Shown: piece after piece, positions 51,762 through 59,186 of the stretch
Layout of the letters: each line of letters starts with the position of its first letter
How positions within the stretch are numbered: position 1 is the stretch's first letter
DNA from: Albimonas sp963816545
GTDB taxonomy: Bacteria > Pseudomonadota > Alphaproteobacteria > Rhodobacterales > Rhodobacteraceae
Assembly (NCBI GenBank): GCA_963816545.1
Contig: CAWFLE010000007.1
Coordinates: 62,001 to 126,000, forward strand
DNA length: 64,000 nt
Direction of reading: 5' to 3'
Notes under the pieces: generated by a model
Database searches by the model: none
Told to the model about the DNA's origin: nothing
The model's input: the letters and a program-made list of their open reading frames with translations, nothing else
Translations under genes and position numbers: made by a program

Positions 51762-52880
51762 ATGCCTGTCGCCGCCGCCCCGCTCCGCGTGCTGATCGTG
51801 GACGACTCCGCGTCCGTCCGCATGGCCTTGGGGGAGATCATCGCCTCGGATCCCCGGATGGAGGTGCTCGGCACGGCCTCCGACCCCTACATCGCCGCGG
51901 ACCGCCTCCGGCGCGAGGTCCCCGACGTCATCCTGCTGGACGTGGAGATGCCGCGGATGGACGGGCTCACCTTCCTGCGCAAGCTGATGGCGCAGCGGCC
52001 GATCCCGGTCGTGATCTGCTCAACGCTCGCGGAGGCGGGGAGCGACGTGGCCCTCAAGGCGCTGGAGGCGGGGGCGGTGGACGTGGTCGCCAAGCCGCGG
52101 CTGGACGTCTCGCGCCAGCTTCAGGACATGCGGATGCAGATCTGCGACGTGCTGTGGAGCGCGGCGCACGCTCGGATCCGCGGAAGGCGCCCCGCCGTGC
52201 CGTCCGCGATGGCGGTGGAGCCGAAGCTGAGCGCCGACGTGCTGATCCCGCCCCTGTCGGATGCGCGGGAGGCGGCGCTGCGCGAGGCCCTGCCGCGCAC
52301 GGCGCCGGTGATCTGCGTCGGCGCCTCGACCGGCGGGACCGAGGCCCTGCGGGAGATGCTGGGCGCGCTTCCCGCCTCCGCGCCCGGCGTGGTCGTGGTC
52401 CAGCACATGCCGGAGGGCTTCACCCGCAGCTTCGCGCAGAGGCTCGACGGCCTGTGCGCGATGTCGGTCAAGGAGGCGGCCGACGGGGACGAGGTCTTGG
52501 CCGGGTGCGTGCTGATCGCCCCGGGTAACCGCCACATGGCACTGCGGCGGACGGGCTCCGCCTACAGGGTGGCGCTGCTCGACGGTCCGCCGGTGTCGCG
52601 GCACCGGCCGTCCGTGAACGTCCTCTTCCGGTCCGCCGCGCAGGTCGCGGGGCCGAATGCCGTGGGGGTCATCATGACGGGGATGGGCGACGACGGAGCG
52701 CAGGGATTGCTGGAGATGAGACGGATGGGGTCAACAACCATCGCGCAGGACGAGGCGACGAGCGTCGTCTTCGGCATGCCCAGGGAGGCGATCGCGGCCG
52801 GCGCCGCCGGCAGCGTCCTGCCGCTGGACCGGATCGCCGGGGCCGCCATGGCCGCCGCCGTCGGGGCGCGCGGCAAATGA
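51762..52880 (+). CDS. cheB: Chemotaxis methylesterase/deamidase CheB
   Basis: 372 residues from ATG 51762, 11 bases after cheR. The receiver domain has D14-D15, phospho-acceptor D60 in LLDVEMPRMDG and K111. The C-terminal esterase domain has the catalytic triad Ser189 (GASTGGTEAL), His215 (VVVQHMPEGFT) and Asp311 (GMGDDGAQGL). All are intact. It removes receptor methyl groups after phosphorylation by CheA, giving adaptation together with CheR. The stop overlaps the next start by ATGA. Confidence 0.95.
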   Translation: MPVAAAPLRVLIVDDSASVRMALGEIIASDPRMEVLGTASDPYIAADRLRREVPDVILLDVEMPRMDGLTFLRKLMAQRPIPVVICSTLAEAGSDVALKALEAGAVDVVAKPRLDVSRQLQDMRMQICDVLWSAAHARIRGRRPAVPSAMAVEPKLSADVLIPPLSDAREAALREALPRTAPVICVGASTGGTEALREMLGALPASAPGVVVVQHMPEGFTRSFAQRLDGLCAMSVKEAADGDEVLAGCVLIAPGNRHMALRRTGSAYRVALLDGPPVSRHRPSVNVLFRSAAQVAGPNAVGVIMTGMGDDGAQGLLEMRRMGSTTIAQDEATSVVFGMPREAIAAGAAGSVLPLDRIAGAAMAAAVGARGK

Positions 52881-54619
52881 GCGTCGTCCCGGGCATGACG
52901 GCCGCTCCGGCGGGAAGCGAGGCGGCCGCCCTGGCGAAGGCCATGCTGGGGGCGAGCGTGCGTCTGGCACCGCCCCGCCTCCGCATCGAGGCCGCGTTCA
53001 CCGAGCTCGCCGCGCGGCTCGGCGACGGGGCCGGCGTCGCCGCCGAACTCGGCGCGGTCTCCGCGGACGCGATCGAACATCTGCGGGCGGCGGATATCGA
53101 CGCCACCGTCTCGAGCCTCCGCGCCGTGGCCGACGCCGCCGCCGTCATGGGCGAGCGCTTCCGACAGGAGCGCGACGCGATGGACCGGCTCCGGGAGGCG
53201 ATCGGCGCCGGCGTCCGTCCGCTCGACAGTCTCGACCGCGCGATCCGCACCATCGGCATCATCGCGACCGTGGCGCGGGTCGCCTCCGCACCGCTTGTGA
53301 ACTCAGACAACGACATCGGCTTCTTCTCCACCGACCTCGTGAAGCTGTCCGAGGCCGCGGCGCTCGCGGTCCGCGCCTTCACCGAGACCCACCGCCGCAT
53401 CCTGCGGGAGGTGCAGGAGGCCGCGCTCAGGCAGGCGCGGTTCGAGCAGGCGTATCGCGAGAGACTCCTGGACCTTCCCCGGCGCTTCGAGCTCAGGCTG
53501 GCGGCGATGGCCGAGCATCGTCGCGGCGGCGAGGCGGCGGGCGAAAGCGTGAGCCGCACCTCGCAGGAGGTGACGCGCCGGATCTCGGAGGCGGTGTCGG
53601 CGCTGCAGGTCGGCGACGCGGCGCGGCAGAGGATCGAGCATGTGGAGACGGGCCTCGCGCGGCTCGCCCGCGCCGGTGCGGGGGGCGAAGCGGGCCTTGA
53701 GGCGCTTTCCATCGGCGCCTCGCTGCAGGCGGCGCTTCTGGAGGAGGCGACGCAGGTCTTCACGACCGAGGCGGGGGCCGCGCGGCGGCGCATCGACGAA
53801 CTCGCGCAGGATGCCTCGCGGATCCTCGCGGAGGGGCGCGGCGTGGTGTCGGACGCCGCTGCGGGTGGAAGTCCGCTCGAAGCCGTGCAAGCGGAGCTCC
53901 TGACCGCCAACGACCTCCTGCGCGCCTGCGAGCGGGAGCGGAGGGAGCTGGATGCGCTCGCAAGCTCCGTCTCCTCCGCGATCGCGCTGCTGTTCGAGCA
54001 GCTGGAGACGGTCCAGCGCACCGAGGTCGAAATGCAGCTCCTGGCCGTCAACGCCGCGATCCGGTGTTCGCGGCTCGGGTCGAACGGCCGCGCGCTCTCC
54101 GTGATCTCGGAGCAGCTGACGGACCTGACCAACGAGACGCGGCGGGCGGTGAAGGAGGCGTCCGAGGAGCTCGAGCATGCGGCGGAGCCCGCCAAAGCCA
54201 TCGCCGGCGCGTCGACCTCGGGCGGGTCGGATGAGATTTTGCGCCTGGAGGCCGAGGCGAAGGCGTCCATGCGCAGCCTGGCCGAGCTCGACGACAAGAT
54301 GCGGAACGCGGGCGAGGCGCTGAACCAGCAGGCGCCGAGGGCCGCGGACTTCCTCCGGCGCGGGGCGGCGGCTTTCGAGGTCCTCGACACGGTGCTCGCC
54401 GAGCTTGCGCTGGAGCGGGATGCCATGAGGTCGCTCGCGCGCCCCGCTTCCGGTCGTGCTCCGGCGCCCGAGGAGGCCGAGACGCTCTTCGCCGAACTGC
54501 GCAGGACCTACACCATCGAAGCCGAGCGGAAGATCCATGATCGGCTGATCGGCGCGCCGCCGCCGAGCGCGATGACGAACGCCTCGTCGGCCGAGGAGGA
54601 CTGGGAGATGTTCGGCTGA
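52877..54619 (+). CDS. Soluble MCP-like coiled-coil protein with altered tip, DxxxQ motif and C-terminal DWEMF
   Basis: 580 residues, no signal peptide and no membrane segment, mostly long alanine-rich helices. Around 384-425 EMQLLAVNAAIRCSRLGSNGRALSVISEQLTDLTNETRRAV aligns by eye with the MCP hairpin tip, but Glu-Ala-Ala-Arg-Ala-Gly-Glu is replaced by Arg-Cys-Ser-Arg-Leu-Gly-Ser. At 243-257 LQVGDAARQRIEHVE contains Asp247 and Gln251 in the D-x3-Q spacing of CheZ-type CheY phosphatases. Near the C-terminus YTIEAERKIHDR is followed by a flexible stretch and the end EEDWEMFG, resembling the CheR/CheB-docking pentapeptide (NWETF in E. coli). It is last in the operon, overlapping cheB by 4 bases. 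I know of no named family; roles as cytoplasmic receptor, scaffold or CheY-P phosphatase are all open. Confidence 0.75.
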   Translation: MSVVPGMTAAPAGSEAAALAKAMLGASVRLAPPRLRIEAAFTELAARLGDGAGVAAELGAVSADAIEHLRAADIDATVSSLRAVADAAAVMGERFRQERDAMDRLREAIGAGVRPLDSLDRAIRTIGIIATVARVASAPLVNSDNDIGFFSTDLVKLSEAAALAVRAFTETHRRILREVQEAALRQARFEQAYRERLLDLPRRFELRLAAMAEHRRGGEAAGESVSRTSQEVTRRISEAVSALQVGDAARQRIEHVETGLARLARAGAGGEAGLEALSIGASLQAALLEEATQVFTTEAGAARRRIDELAQDASRILAEGRGVVSDAAAGGSPLEAVQAELLTANDLLRACERERRELDALASSVSSAIALLFEQLETVQRTEVEMQLLAVNAAIRCSRLGSNGRALSVISEQLTDLTNETRRAVKEASEELEHAAEPAKAIAGASTSGGSDEILRLEAEAKASMRSLAELDDKMRNAGEALNQQAPRAADFLRRGAAAFEVLDTVLAELALERDAMRSLARPASGRAPAPEEAETLFAELRRTYTIEAERKIHDRLIGAPPPSAMTNASSAEEDWEMFG

Positions 54620-54633
54620 TGCCCGCCTCCCCA

Positions 54634-54655
54634 GGCCCTGGAGAGGGGCAGGGCC
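54634..54655. terminator. Weak hairpin after the chemotaxis operon
   Basis: GGCCCTG (54634-54640) pairs with CAGGGCC (54649-54655) around an 8-base loop, 15 bases after the last stop. No T-run. It is a modest candidate. Confidence 0.3.
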
Positions 54656-54853
54656 GGGGCGCGTCGACGCCTCGGCGGTCGTCTCGGGAATCTGTCTCGA
54701 AACCCGAGGAGCAACGTCGCCGGCAGCGCCAAAGCCGCGCTGAAGGCGGCAGGCTCAATCACGAAGCGACGGAAACGAGCCGCTGGGGGCCATTGAGGCG
54801 AGTTTCGAAACGGACTATAGGCGTCGGGCGGGTCTGCCGAGCGGCGGCGCCCG

Positions 54854-54899
54854 CGTTCGATCCGCGCCACGGCGCCCGTTCGATCCGCGCCGCGGCGGC
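54854..54899. repeat. 23-bp tandem repeat
   Basis: Two abutting copies, 54854-54876 and 54877-54899, both start CGTTCGATCCGCGCC and agree at about 21 of 23 positions. A third, more degenerate version (GCGTTCAATCTGTCGCC) follows at about 54908. Confidence 0.55.
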
Positions 54900-55571
54900 C
54901 CCCGGCGGGCGTTCAATCTGTCGCCCTTCAGGACGCGGACCGCAGTTCAAGCACGGTCACCGAGAGGCGGATGCAGGCCAACTCGATCAGCCCGAAAGTC
55001 GGCGGCTGGAAGCCGCCGTTGCAGGGCCAAGCGTTGAACTTCCAAGGGAAAGTGGTGCCCGGGGGCGGTGTTGTGTTCCCGTTGCAGGCACCGTGATCAA
55101 GCCTGACCTCAGCAAGATCAATGACTAAGGGGCTTCGGGGCTGGGATCAACAGGCACGTCCTGTACATCAGTTTGACCTACGGCAGCGGAGTTGGAGGAA
55201 GCCGGGTGTTTGGAGCCGGCCGGTGTCGCACGAAGGTGGGCATGACAGCCGATTGCCTACCCTTTGGACGGGGGGATGGGGTTTCGCAGGAGGGGACGGA
55301 GACGGCGGTGGTTAGTCTCCGGCCGGGGTTAATCCATGGGAGACGCTGAGACCGGGTCTGGGCACCCTGTCGTCGTTCGCTACGGCATGTAGGTGGCCGA
55401 ACCGGCTTACAGGCCCCTGAGGGGCGGCCTGGTGGGTCTGGTGGGGTGCGAGCGTGGACGTCCGGGAAAGCCAGCCGGCAGGGGTCCCGGGGCTGGACCA
55501 GAACTCCCCCGGTGGGTAACGTATATATGACCTCGCTGTATTTTTTTGCCGTAGAGTTCGTTAACCTCTGC

Positions 55572-55676
55572 CCATGACAAGAATGACGGGAATGATGTTG
55601 TTTCGGAAACCTCTCTCTTAGATCGTCTATAGAGGACTTTGCTGAAACCACATCATTCTTGTCATTCTTGTCATGG
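55572..55676. repeat. 35-bp imperfect inverted repeat with internal 9-bp repeats
   Basis: Arm 55572-55606 matches the reverse complement of 55642-55676 at 31 of 35 positions; a 35-base spacer contains CCTCT/AGAGG that extends the pairing. Each arm holds repeated CATTCTTGT-like units. The right arm contains the ATG (55673) of the interrupted small gene. The sequence is far more AT-rich than the rest of the window. It could be an operator, an RNA hairpin or the end of a small mobile unit. Confidence 0.6.
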
Positions 55677-55686
55677 CTCCGGATCA

Positions 55687-57077
55687 TGTCCCGGGGCGTG
55701 GTGTAGGAGCGCCGGCCCTCGGAGAGAGATCCGAGGCTGATCAGGACGCCACGGCGGGCAGCCTGACTGTGGGAGTGTCGGTGACGCGGGCGAGGCTTTC
55801 AAGCGACATGTACCGGCGCGCCACGGCCCATTCGTCGTTGGTCTCCAGCATCAGCGCGCCAACGAGCCGGACGATGGCCTCATCGTTCGGGAAGATGCCG
55901 ATGACGTCTGACCGCCGCTTGACCTCGCGGTTGACGCGCTCGAGTGGGGTCGTCGACGCGATCTGAGCCCAATGCTCGCGAGGGAAGGACATGTCGGCCA
56001 GGACCTCGTCGCGGGAGGCGTCCATGAAGGCGCCGAGCTTCTCGTTCTTCTCGCGCGGCGCGTCGGCTACGGCGTCCCCCTGGGCTTCCGCACCTTCCTT
56101 GTTCTCCTGCGCGAAGATGGTCTTCAGCATCGCCGCGACCGCAGTGCGCTGCTTGGCCGGGGCGTGCGCCAACGCGTTCCGCATCCAGTGGATCCGGCGC
56201 CTCTGACGGGTCGCGTTGAACACTCGCCGCGCGGCCGCCCGCAGGCCCTTGTGGTCGTCGGCGATCACCAGCTTCACGCCGCGCAGTCCGCGATCGGCGA
56301 GGGAGCGCAGGAAATCGGTCCAGAAGGTCTCGGCTTCCGAGGGCCCCGTGGCGACGCCCAGCCCCTCGCGCTTGCCGTCCTCGTTCACCGCGACAGCGAT
56401 TATCGCCGCGCGGCTGACGATGCGCCCGCCCTCGCGGACCTCGAGGTAGGTGGCATCCAGCCAGAGATAGGGCCACGCCCCCTCCAGGGGACGGGTGAGG
56501 AAGGCATTCACCCGCTCGTCGATCTCGACGCAGAGGCGGCTGACCTGGGACTTCGACAGGCCGCCCGCGCCCATGGCCTTCACCAGATCGTCCACGGAGC
56601 GGGTCGAAACGCCGTGGACGCAGGCCTCCTGTATCACCGCGACGAGCGCCTTCTCGGCCGTGCGGCGCGGCTCGAGGAAACTGGGGAAGTAGCTGCCCTT
56701 GCGCAGCTTCGGGATCTCCAGCGCGATCCGTCCGGCGCGGGCGTCCCAGTCGCGATCCCGGTATCCGTGCCGCTGGACCTCGCGCAGGGGCGACCGCGCG
56801 CCCTTCGATGCGCCCGTCCGCGCCTCGACTTCCAGCTCCATGATCCGCTCGGCCGCAAAGGCCAGCATCTCGCGCACGAGATCGCCATCGGCCTGCTTCT
56901 CAACCAGCTCGACCAGCGCCATTCTCTCATCGGTCATCGTCGTCTCCGTTCAGGTTCCAGGTCTTGCAACCCGAACCTTCTCCGAAGACCGGCGATGGCC
57001 GCCAGCGTCACCCCAGGCCGCGCGCTGCGCTACGCCAGGGGCTCCGCGCGCGGCCTCCTACACCACCACCTGGGACA
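55687..57077 (-). mobile_element. IS256-family insertion sequence (complete copy)
   Basis: About 1391 bp. Its ends are inverted repeats: TGTCCC..GTGGTGTAGGAG at 55687 and the reverse complement of the same, TGTCCCAGG..GTGGTGTAGGAG, ending at 57077, with 3 mismatches in 23. It carries one transposase gene on the minus strand. No 8-9 bp direct repeat flanks this copy; its right side abuts, after 9 bases, an inverted truncated second copy. Confidence 0.85.
55741..56937 (-). CDS. IS256-family (Mutator-type) transposase
   Basis: 398 residues, the usual size. It cuts and rejoins the IS ends by a DDE mechanism. Marks: KLRKGSYFPSFLEPRRTAEKALVAVIQEACVHGVSTRSVDDLVKAMG, catalytic Asp161 in YLWLDATYLEVREGG, Asp227 in KLVIADDHKGL and Glu333 in STTPLERVNREVKRRSDVIGIFPN. 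The frame is intact, so the element may still be active. A 5'-truncated copy with one amino acid change (Arg to His, ATRQ versus ATHQ) lies inverted to its right. Confidence 0.95.
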   Translation of the reverse strand: MTDERMALVELVEKQADGDLVREMLAFAAERIMELEVEARTGASKGARSPLREVQRHGYRDRDWDARAGRIALEIPKLRKGSYFPSFLEPRRTAEKALVAVIQEACVHGVSTRSVDDLVKAMGAGGLSKSQVSRLCVEIDERVNAFLTRPLEGAWPYLWLDATYLEVREGGRIVSRAAIIAVAVNEDGKREGLGVATGPSEAETFWTDFLRSLADRGLRGVKLVIADDHKGLRAAARRVFNATRQRRRIHWMRNALAHAPAKQRTAVAAMLKTIFAQENKEGAEAQGDAVADAPREKNEKLGAFMDASRDEVLADMSFPREHWAQIASTTPLERVNREVKRRSDVIGIFPNDEAIVRLVGALMLETNDEWAVARRYMSLESLARVTDTPTVRLPAVAS

Positions 57078-57086
57078 CAGCCGCAA

Positions 57087-57590
57087 CTGCGGGCGGCCGC
57101 GCGGCGAGTGTTCAACGCGACCCATCAGAGGCGCCGGATCCACTGGATGCGGAACGCGTTGGCGCACGCCCCGGCCAAGCAGCGCACTGCGGTCGCGGCG
57201 ATGCTGAAGACCATCTTCGCGCAGGAGAACAAGGAAGGTGCGGAAGCCCAGGGGGACGCCGTAGCCGACGCGCCGCGCGAGAAGAACGAGAAGCTCGGCG
57301 CCTTCATGGACGCCTCCCGCGACGAGGTCCTGGCCGACATGTCCTTCCCTCGCGAGCATTGGGCTCAGATCGCGTCGACGACCCCACTCGAGCGCGTCAA
57401 CCGCGAGGTCAAGCGGCGGTCAGACGTCATCGGCATCTTCCCGAACGATGAGGCCATCGTCCGGCTCGTTGGCGCGCTGATGCTGGAGACCAACGACGAA
57501 TGGGCCGTGGCGCGCCGGTACATGTCGCTTGAAAGCCTCGCCCGCGTCACCGACACTCCCACAGTCAGGCTGCCCGCCGTGGCGTCCTGA
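57087..57590 (+). pseudogene. Transposase fragment (C-terminal 160 residues)
   Basis: The frame carries LRAAARRVFNATHQRRRIHWMRNALAHAP through to LPAVAS, equal to residues from about 232 to 398 of the intact transposase. The first two catalytic aspartates are absent and only the Glu remains, so it cannot act alone. Confidence 0.85.
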
Positions 57591-57644
57591 TCAGCCTCGG
57601 ATCTCTCTCCGAGGGCCGGCGCTCCTACACCACGCCCCGGGACA
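57087..57644 (+). mobile_element. Truncated inverted second copy of the same IS
   Basis: 558 bp matching the 3' part of the complete copy in opposite orientation and ending in the same terminal repeat (CTCCTACACCACGCCCCGGGACA). It lacks its left end. It is separated from the complete copy by 9 bases (57078-57086). One base difference was seen (CGT to CAT in ATRQ/ATHQ). Confidence 0.85.
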
Positions 57645-57927
57645 TGATCACTATTCGTGGCAGTTCGACAGCAAGTCGGAGCCGCTCCGGCTGGTCGCGA
57701 TCATCACAGATCGAGACGATGACGATCCGGAACGAGTCGCCCGATTGCTGCGCCTGGGAACGCTCCGGAGCGTCGATTCCTACTTCCACAAGATCCGGAG
57801 CAACCTTCGCGCGGCGAAGCGAGCGGGAACAAGCGCCTCGGGACGAAGGTGGGATAGATACTACTACTACTACCGGCCGGACACTCTCCTGCAGGTGGTC
57901 GAGATCCATCGTTTCCTTCCCAACTGA

Positions 57928-58340
57928 ACGGGAACCGCCAAGACGAAAAAGATGCCTGCGATGCGGCTGGGACTTGCGCGGGGGAAAGATCTATGGACGC
58001 GGCCTGCTCTCCGTCCGGTGAGTGCTTTCTTCGAGCAGCCCCTCCGAGAACCCGCCCACACATATCGTCAGGAGCTGGCCTTGGAGGAGGAGGGAGGCGG
58101 GTGGCGGCGCCGTCGGTTTTTAGGGCGACGATGCCGGTCGGCGTCCGGGGCCTGCGCCGCTCGGCTGCCGCGCGTCGAGGCGTCCGCGCGGCCGGGGTAG
58201 CGAGGCCCGGAGCCCTTCGGGTTCCGGCTCGGCGGGAGCGGCGTGTCGCGGGCGGCCCGGGGCGCCCCCTCGGCTCTCCCCGGCGACCGCGGGAGCGGGG
58301 CGCTTCGGGGCCGCAGTCGGAGACGTCTGCGGGCGGCGCG
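57928..58340. other. 413-bp region without a confident gene
   Basis: A short frame encoding RKRCLRCGWDLRGGKIYGRG (CxxC, zinc-ribbon-like) is seen near 57942-58021 in a different frame from the interrupted gene, but it has no start of its own. The rest returns to high GC. A stable hairpin, CCGGAGCCC-TTC-GGGTTCCGG at 58207-58227 (UUCG-type loop), may end the minus-strand methyltransferase unit. Confidence 0.45.
58207..58227. terminator. Hairpin with UUCG-type loop, probable terminator
   Basis: A 9-bp stem with one G-T pair closes on CCC TTC GGG. It lies about 115 bases downstream of the methyltransferase stop on the minus strand. No T-run. Confidence 0.4.
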
Positions 58341-59186
58341 TCAGGCCGGAGCGCGGCGGGCGATGACGAGATGGCCGGGTTCGGGGCGGCCGTCGTTGGT
58401 GCGGATGGTCCAGGGCTCCAGCGCCTCGATCACGAAACCCGTGGCGGCGAGGGTGGTGCGGAGGTAGCCTTGGGCGTGGTGGAAACGCTGGTGGGGGCCA
58501 ACCTTCCAGGGCGCGCCTGCGAAGGCCTCGTCGGGCAGCGTCTCGGTCGAGGCCAGGAAGCGGCCGCCGGGGCGGAGCTGCGCGAAGGCGCCCGCGATCA
58601 GGTCCTCCAGCGCGCCGAGATAGGGGAGCACGTCGGCGGCGCAGATCAGGTCCCAAGGGCCGGCGACGTCGCCGTCCTCGTCCTCGGCCGGCGCGTGGAG
58701 GAAGGCGACGGCGTCGCCCACGTAAAGCTCGTCGTAGAGGCCGCGGGAGTCGGCCTCGGCCAGCATCTCCTCGGACAGGTCGACGCCGGTGGCGTGGGCG
58801 ACCGCGTCGCCGAGGGCCGCGGACATCAGGCCTGTGCCGCAGCCTAGATCGAGGAGCGAGAGCCCCGACAGCGACGGGGAGAGCGCGCGGAGCATCTGCG
58901 CGAGCCGCTCCGGCGCGCGGTAGTCGAGGCGGCCCACAAGGATGTCCTCGAACTCCGCGGCGTGCTGGTCGAACAGGGTGGCCACGTAGGCGGGCGAGGC
59001 GCGGTCGGGAGAGGGCTCGGCGCCCAGCGCGGCGAGGCGGACGAGGGCGCCGCCGTGGTCCTCCGGGTCGAGGGCGAGGACCTCGCGCCAGGCAGAGGCG
59101 GCGGCCTCGGCCTCTCCGGCTTTCTCCAGCGAAAGCGCCCGCGCATAGGCGGCGGCGAGGGGGTCGTCATCGGAGGTCTCGGTCAT
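58341..59186 (-). CDS. Class I SAM-dependent methyltransferase with N-terminal repeat-like helix pair
   Basis: 281 residues. The N-terminus (AAAYARALSLEKAGEAEAAASAWREVLALDPEDHGGALVRLAALG) looks like a single TPR pair. It is followed by YVATLFDQHAAEFEDILVGRLDYRAPERL and the SAM motif LLDLGCGTGLMSAALGDAVAHATGVDLSEEMLAEA, then DLICAADVLPYLGALEDLIAGAFAQLRPGGRFLASTE. This architecture (TPR plus methyltransferase with FDxxAxxFExxLVxxLxYxxP) is common in Rhodobacterales and Rhizobiales; substrate unknown. The start overlaps the stop of the next gene by ATGA. Confidence 0.85.
   Translation of the reverse strand: MTETSDDDPLAAAYARALSLEKAGEAEAAASAWREVLALDPEDHGGALVRLAALGAEPSPDRASPAYVATLFDQHAAEFEDILVGRLDYRAPERLAQMLRALSPSLSGLSLLDLGCGTGLMSAALGDAVAHATGVDLSEEMLAEADSRGLYDELYVGDAVAFLHAPAEDEDGDVAGPWDLICAADVLPYLGALEDLIAGAFAQLRPGGRFLASTETLPDEAFAGAPWKVGPHQRFHHAQGYLRTTLAATGFVIEALEPWTIRTNDGRPEPGHLVIARRAPA

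Larger units (their letters stand above)
54620..55672. other. 1.05-kb region without a recognisable gene, start of accessory island
   Basis: Frames of up to 169 residues exist on both strands but are Arg/Pro/Gly-rich with no motif or ribosome site. GC falls steadily to the right. It contains a 23-bp tandem repeat (54854-54899), an AT-rich stretch (GTATATATGACC and a run of seven T near 55521-55547) that could be a promoter, and a 35-bp inverted repeat at 55572-55676. Confidence 0.5.
55682..57649. repeat. 563-bp near-perfect inverted repeat formed by the two IS copies
   Basis: Arms 55682-56244 and 57087-57649 are equal in length (563 bases) and differ at one observed base. The outer edges include GATCA beyond the IS end on both sides, which is also the short sequence shared at the insertion point of the small gene. 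Confidence 0.8.
55673..57927 (+). pseudogene. Small gene interrupted by the IS256-type insertion (about 96 codons when rejoined)
   Basis: Left of the insertion ATG GCT CCG GAT CA (55673-55686) and right of it GATCACTATTCGTGG (from 57646) share GATCA. Joining them gives MAPDHYSWQFDSKSEPLRL and continues to RRWDRYYYYYRPDTLLQVVEIHRFLPN and a stop at 57925-57927, an intact 96-codon frame. An in-frame TGA lies about 30 bases before the ATG. No ribosome site is visible. The product has an acidic patch (TDRDDDDPERVARLL), then a basic helix (YFHKIRSNLRAAKRAG) and a run of five Tyr; it resembles nothing I can name. Codon use is less GC-rich than neighbours, suggesting transfer. Confidence 0.55.

Noticed and set aside
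54619..55128. 169-codon plus-strand frame after the chemotaxis operon
   Set aside because: Arg/Gly/Pro-rich with internal repeat sequence and no ribosome site; probably chance.
55300..55530. Possible structured RNA or group II intron remnant in the GC-rich stretch left of the inverted repeat
   Set aside because: No domain V-like hairpin, no reverse transcriptase and no convincing secondary structure could be found by eye.
55178..55687. 169-codon minus-strand frame next to the IS
   Set aside because: No ribosome site, no motif, low-complexity Pro/Arg/Ser; it crosses the inverted repeat.
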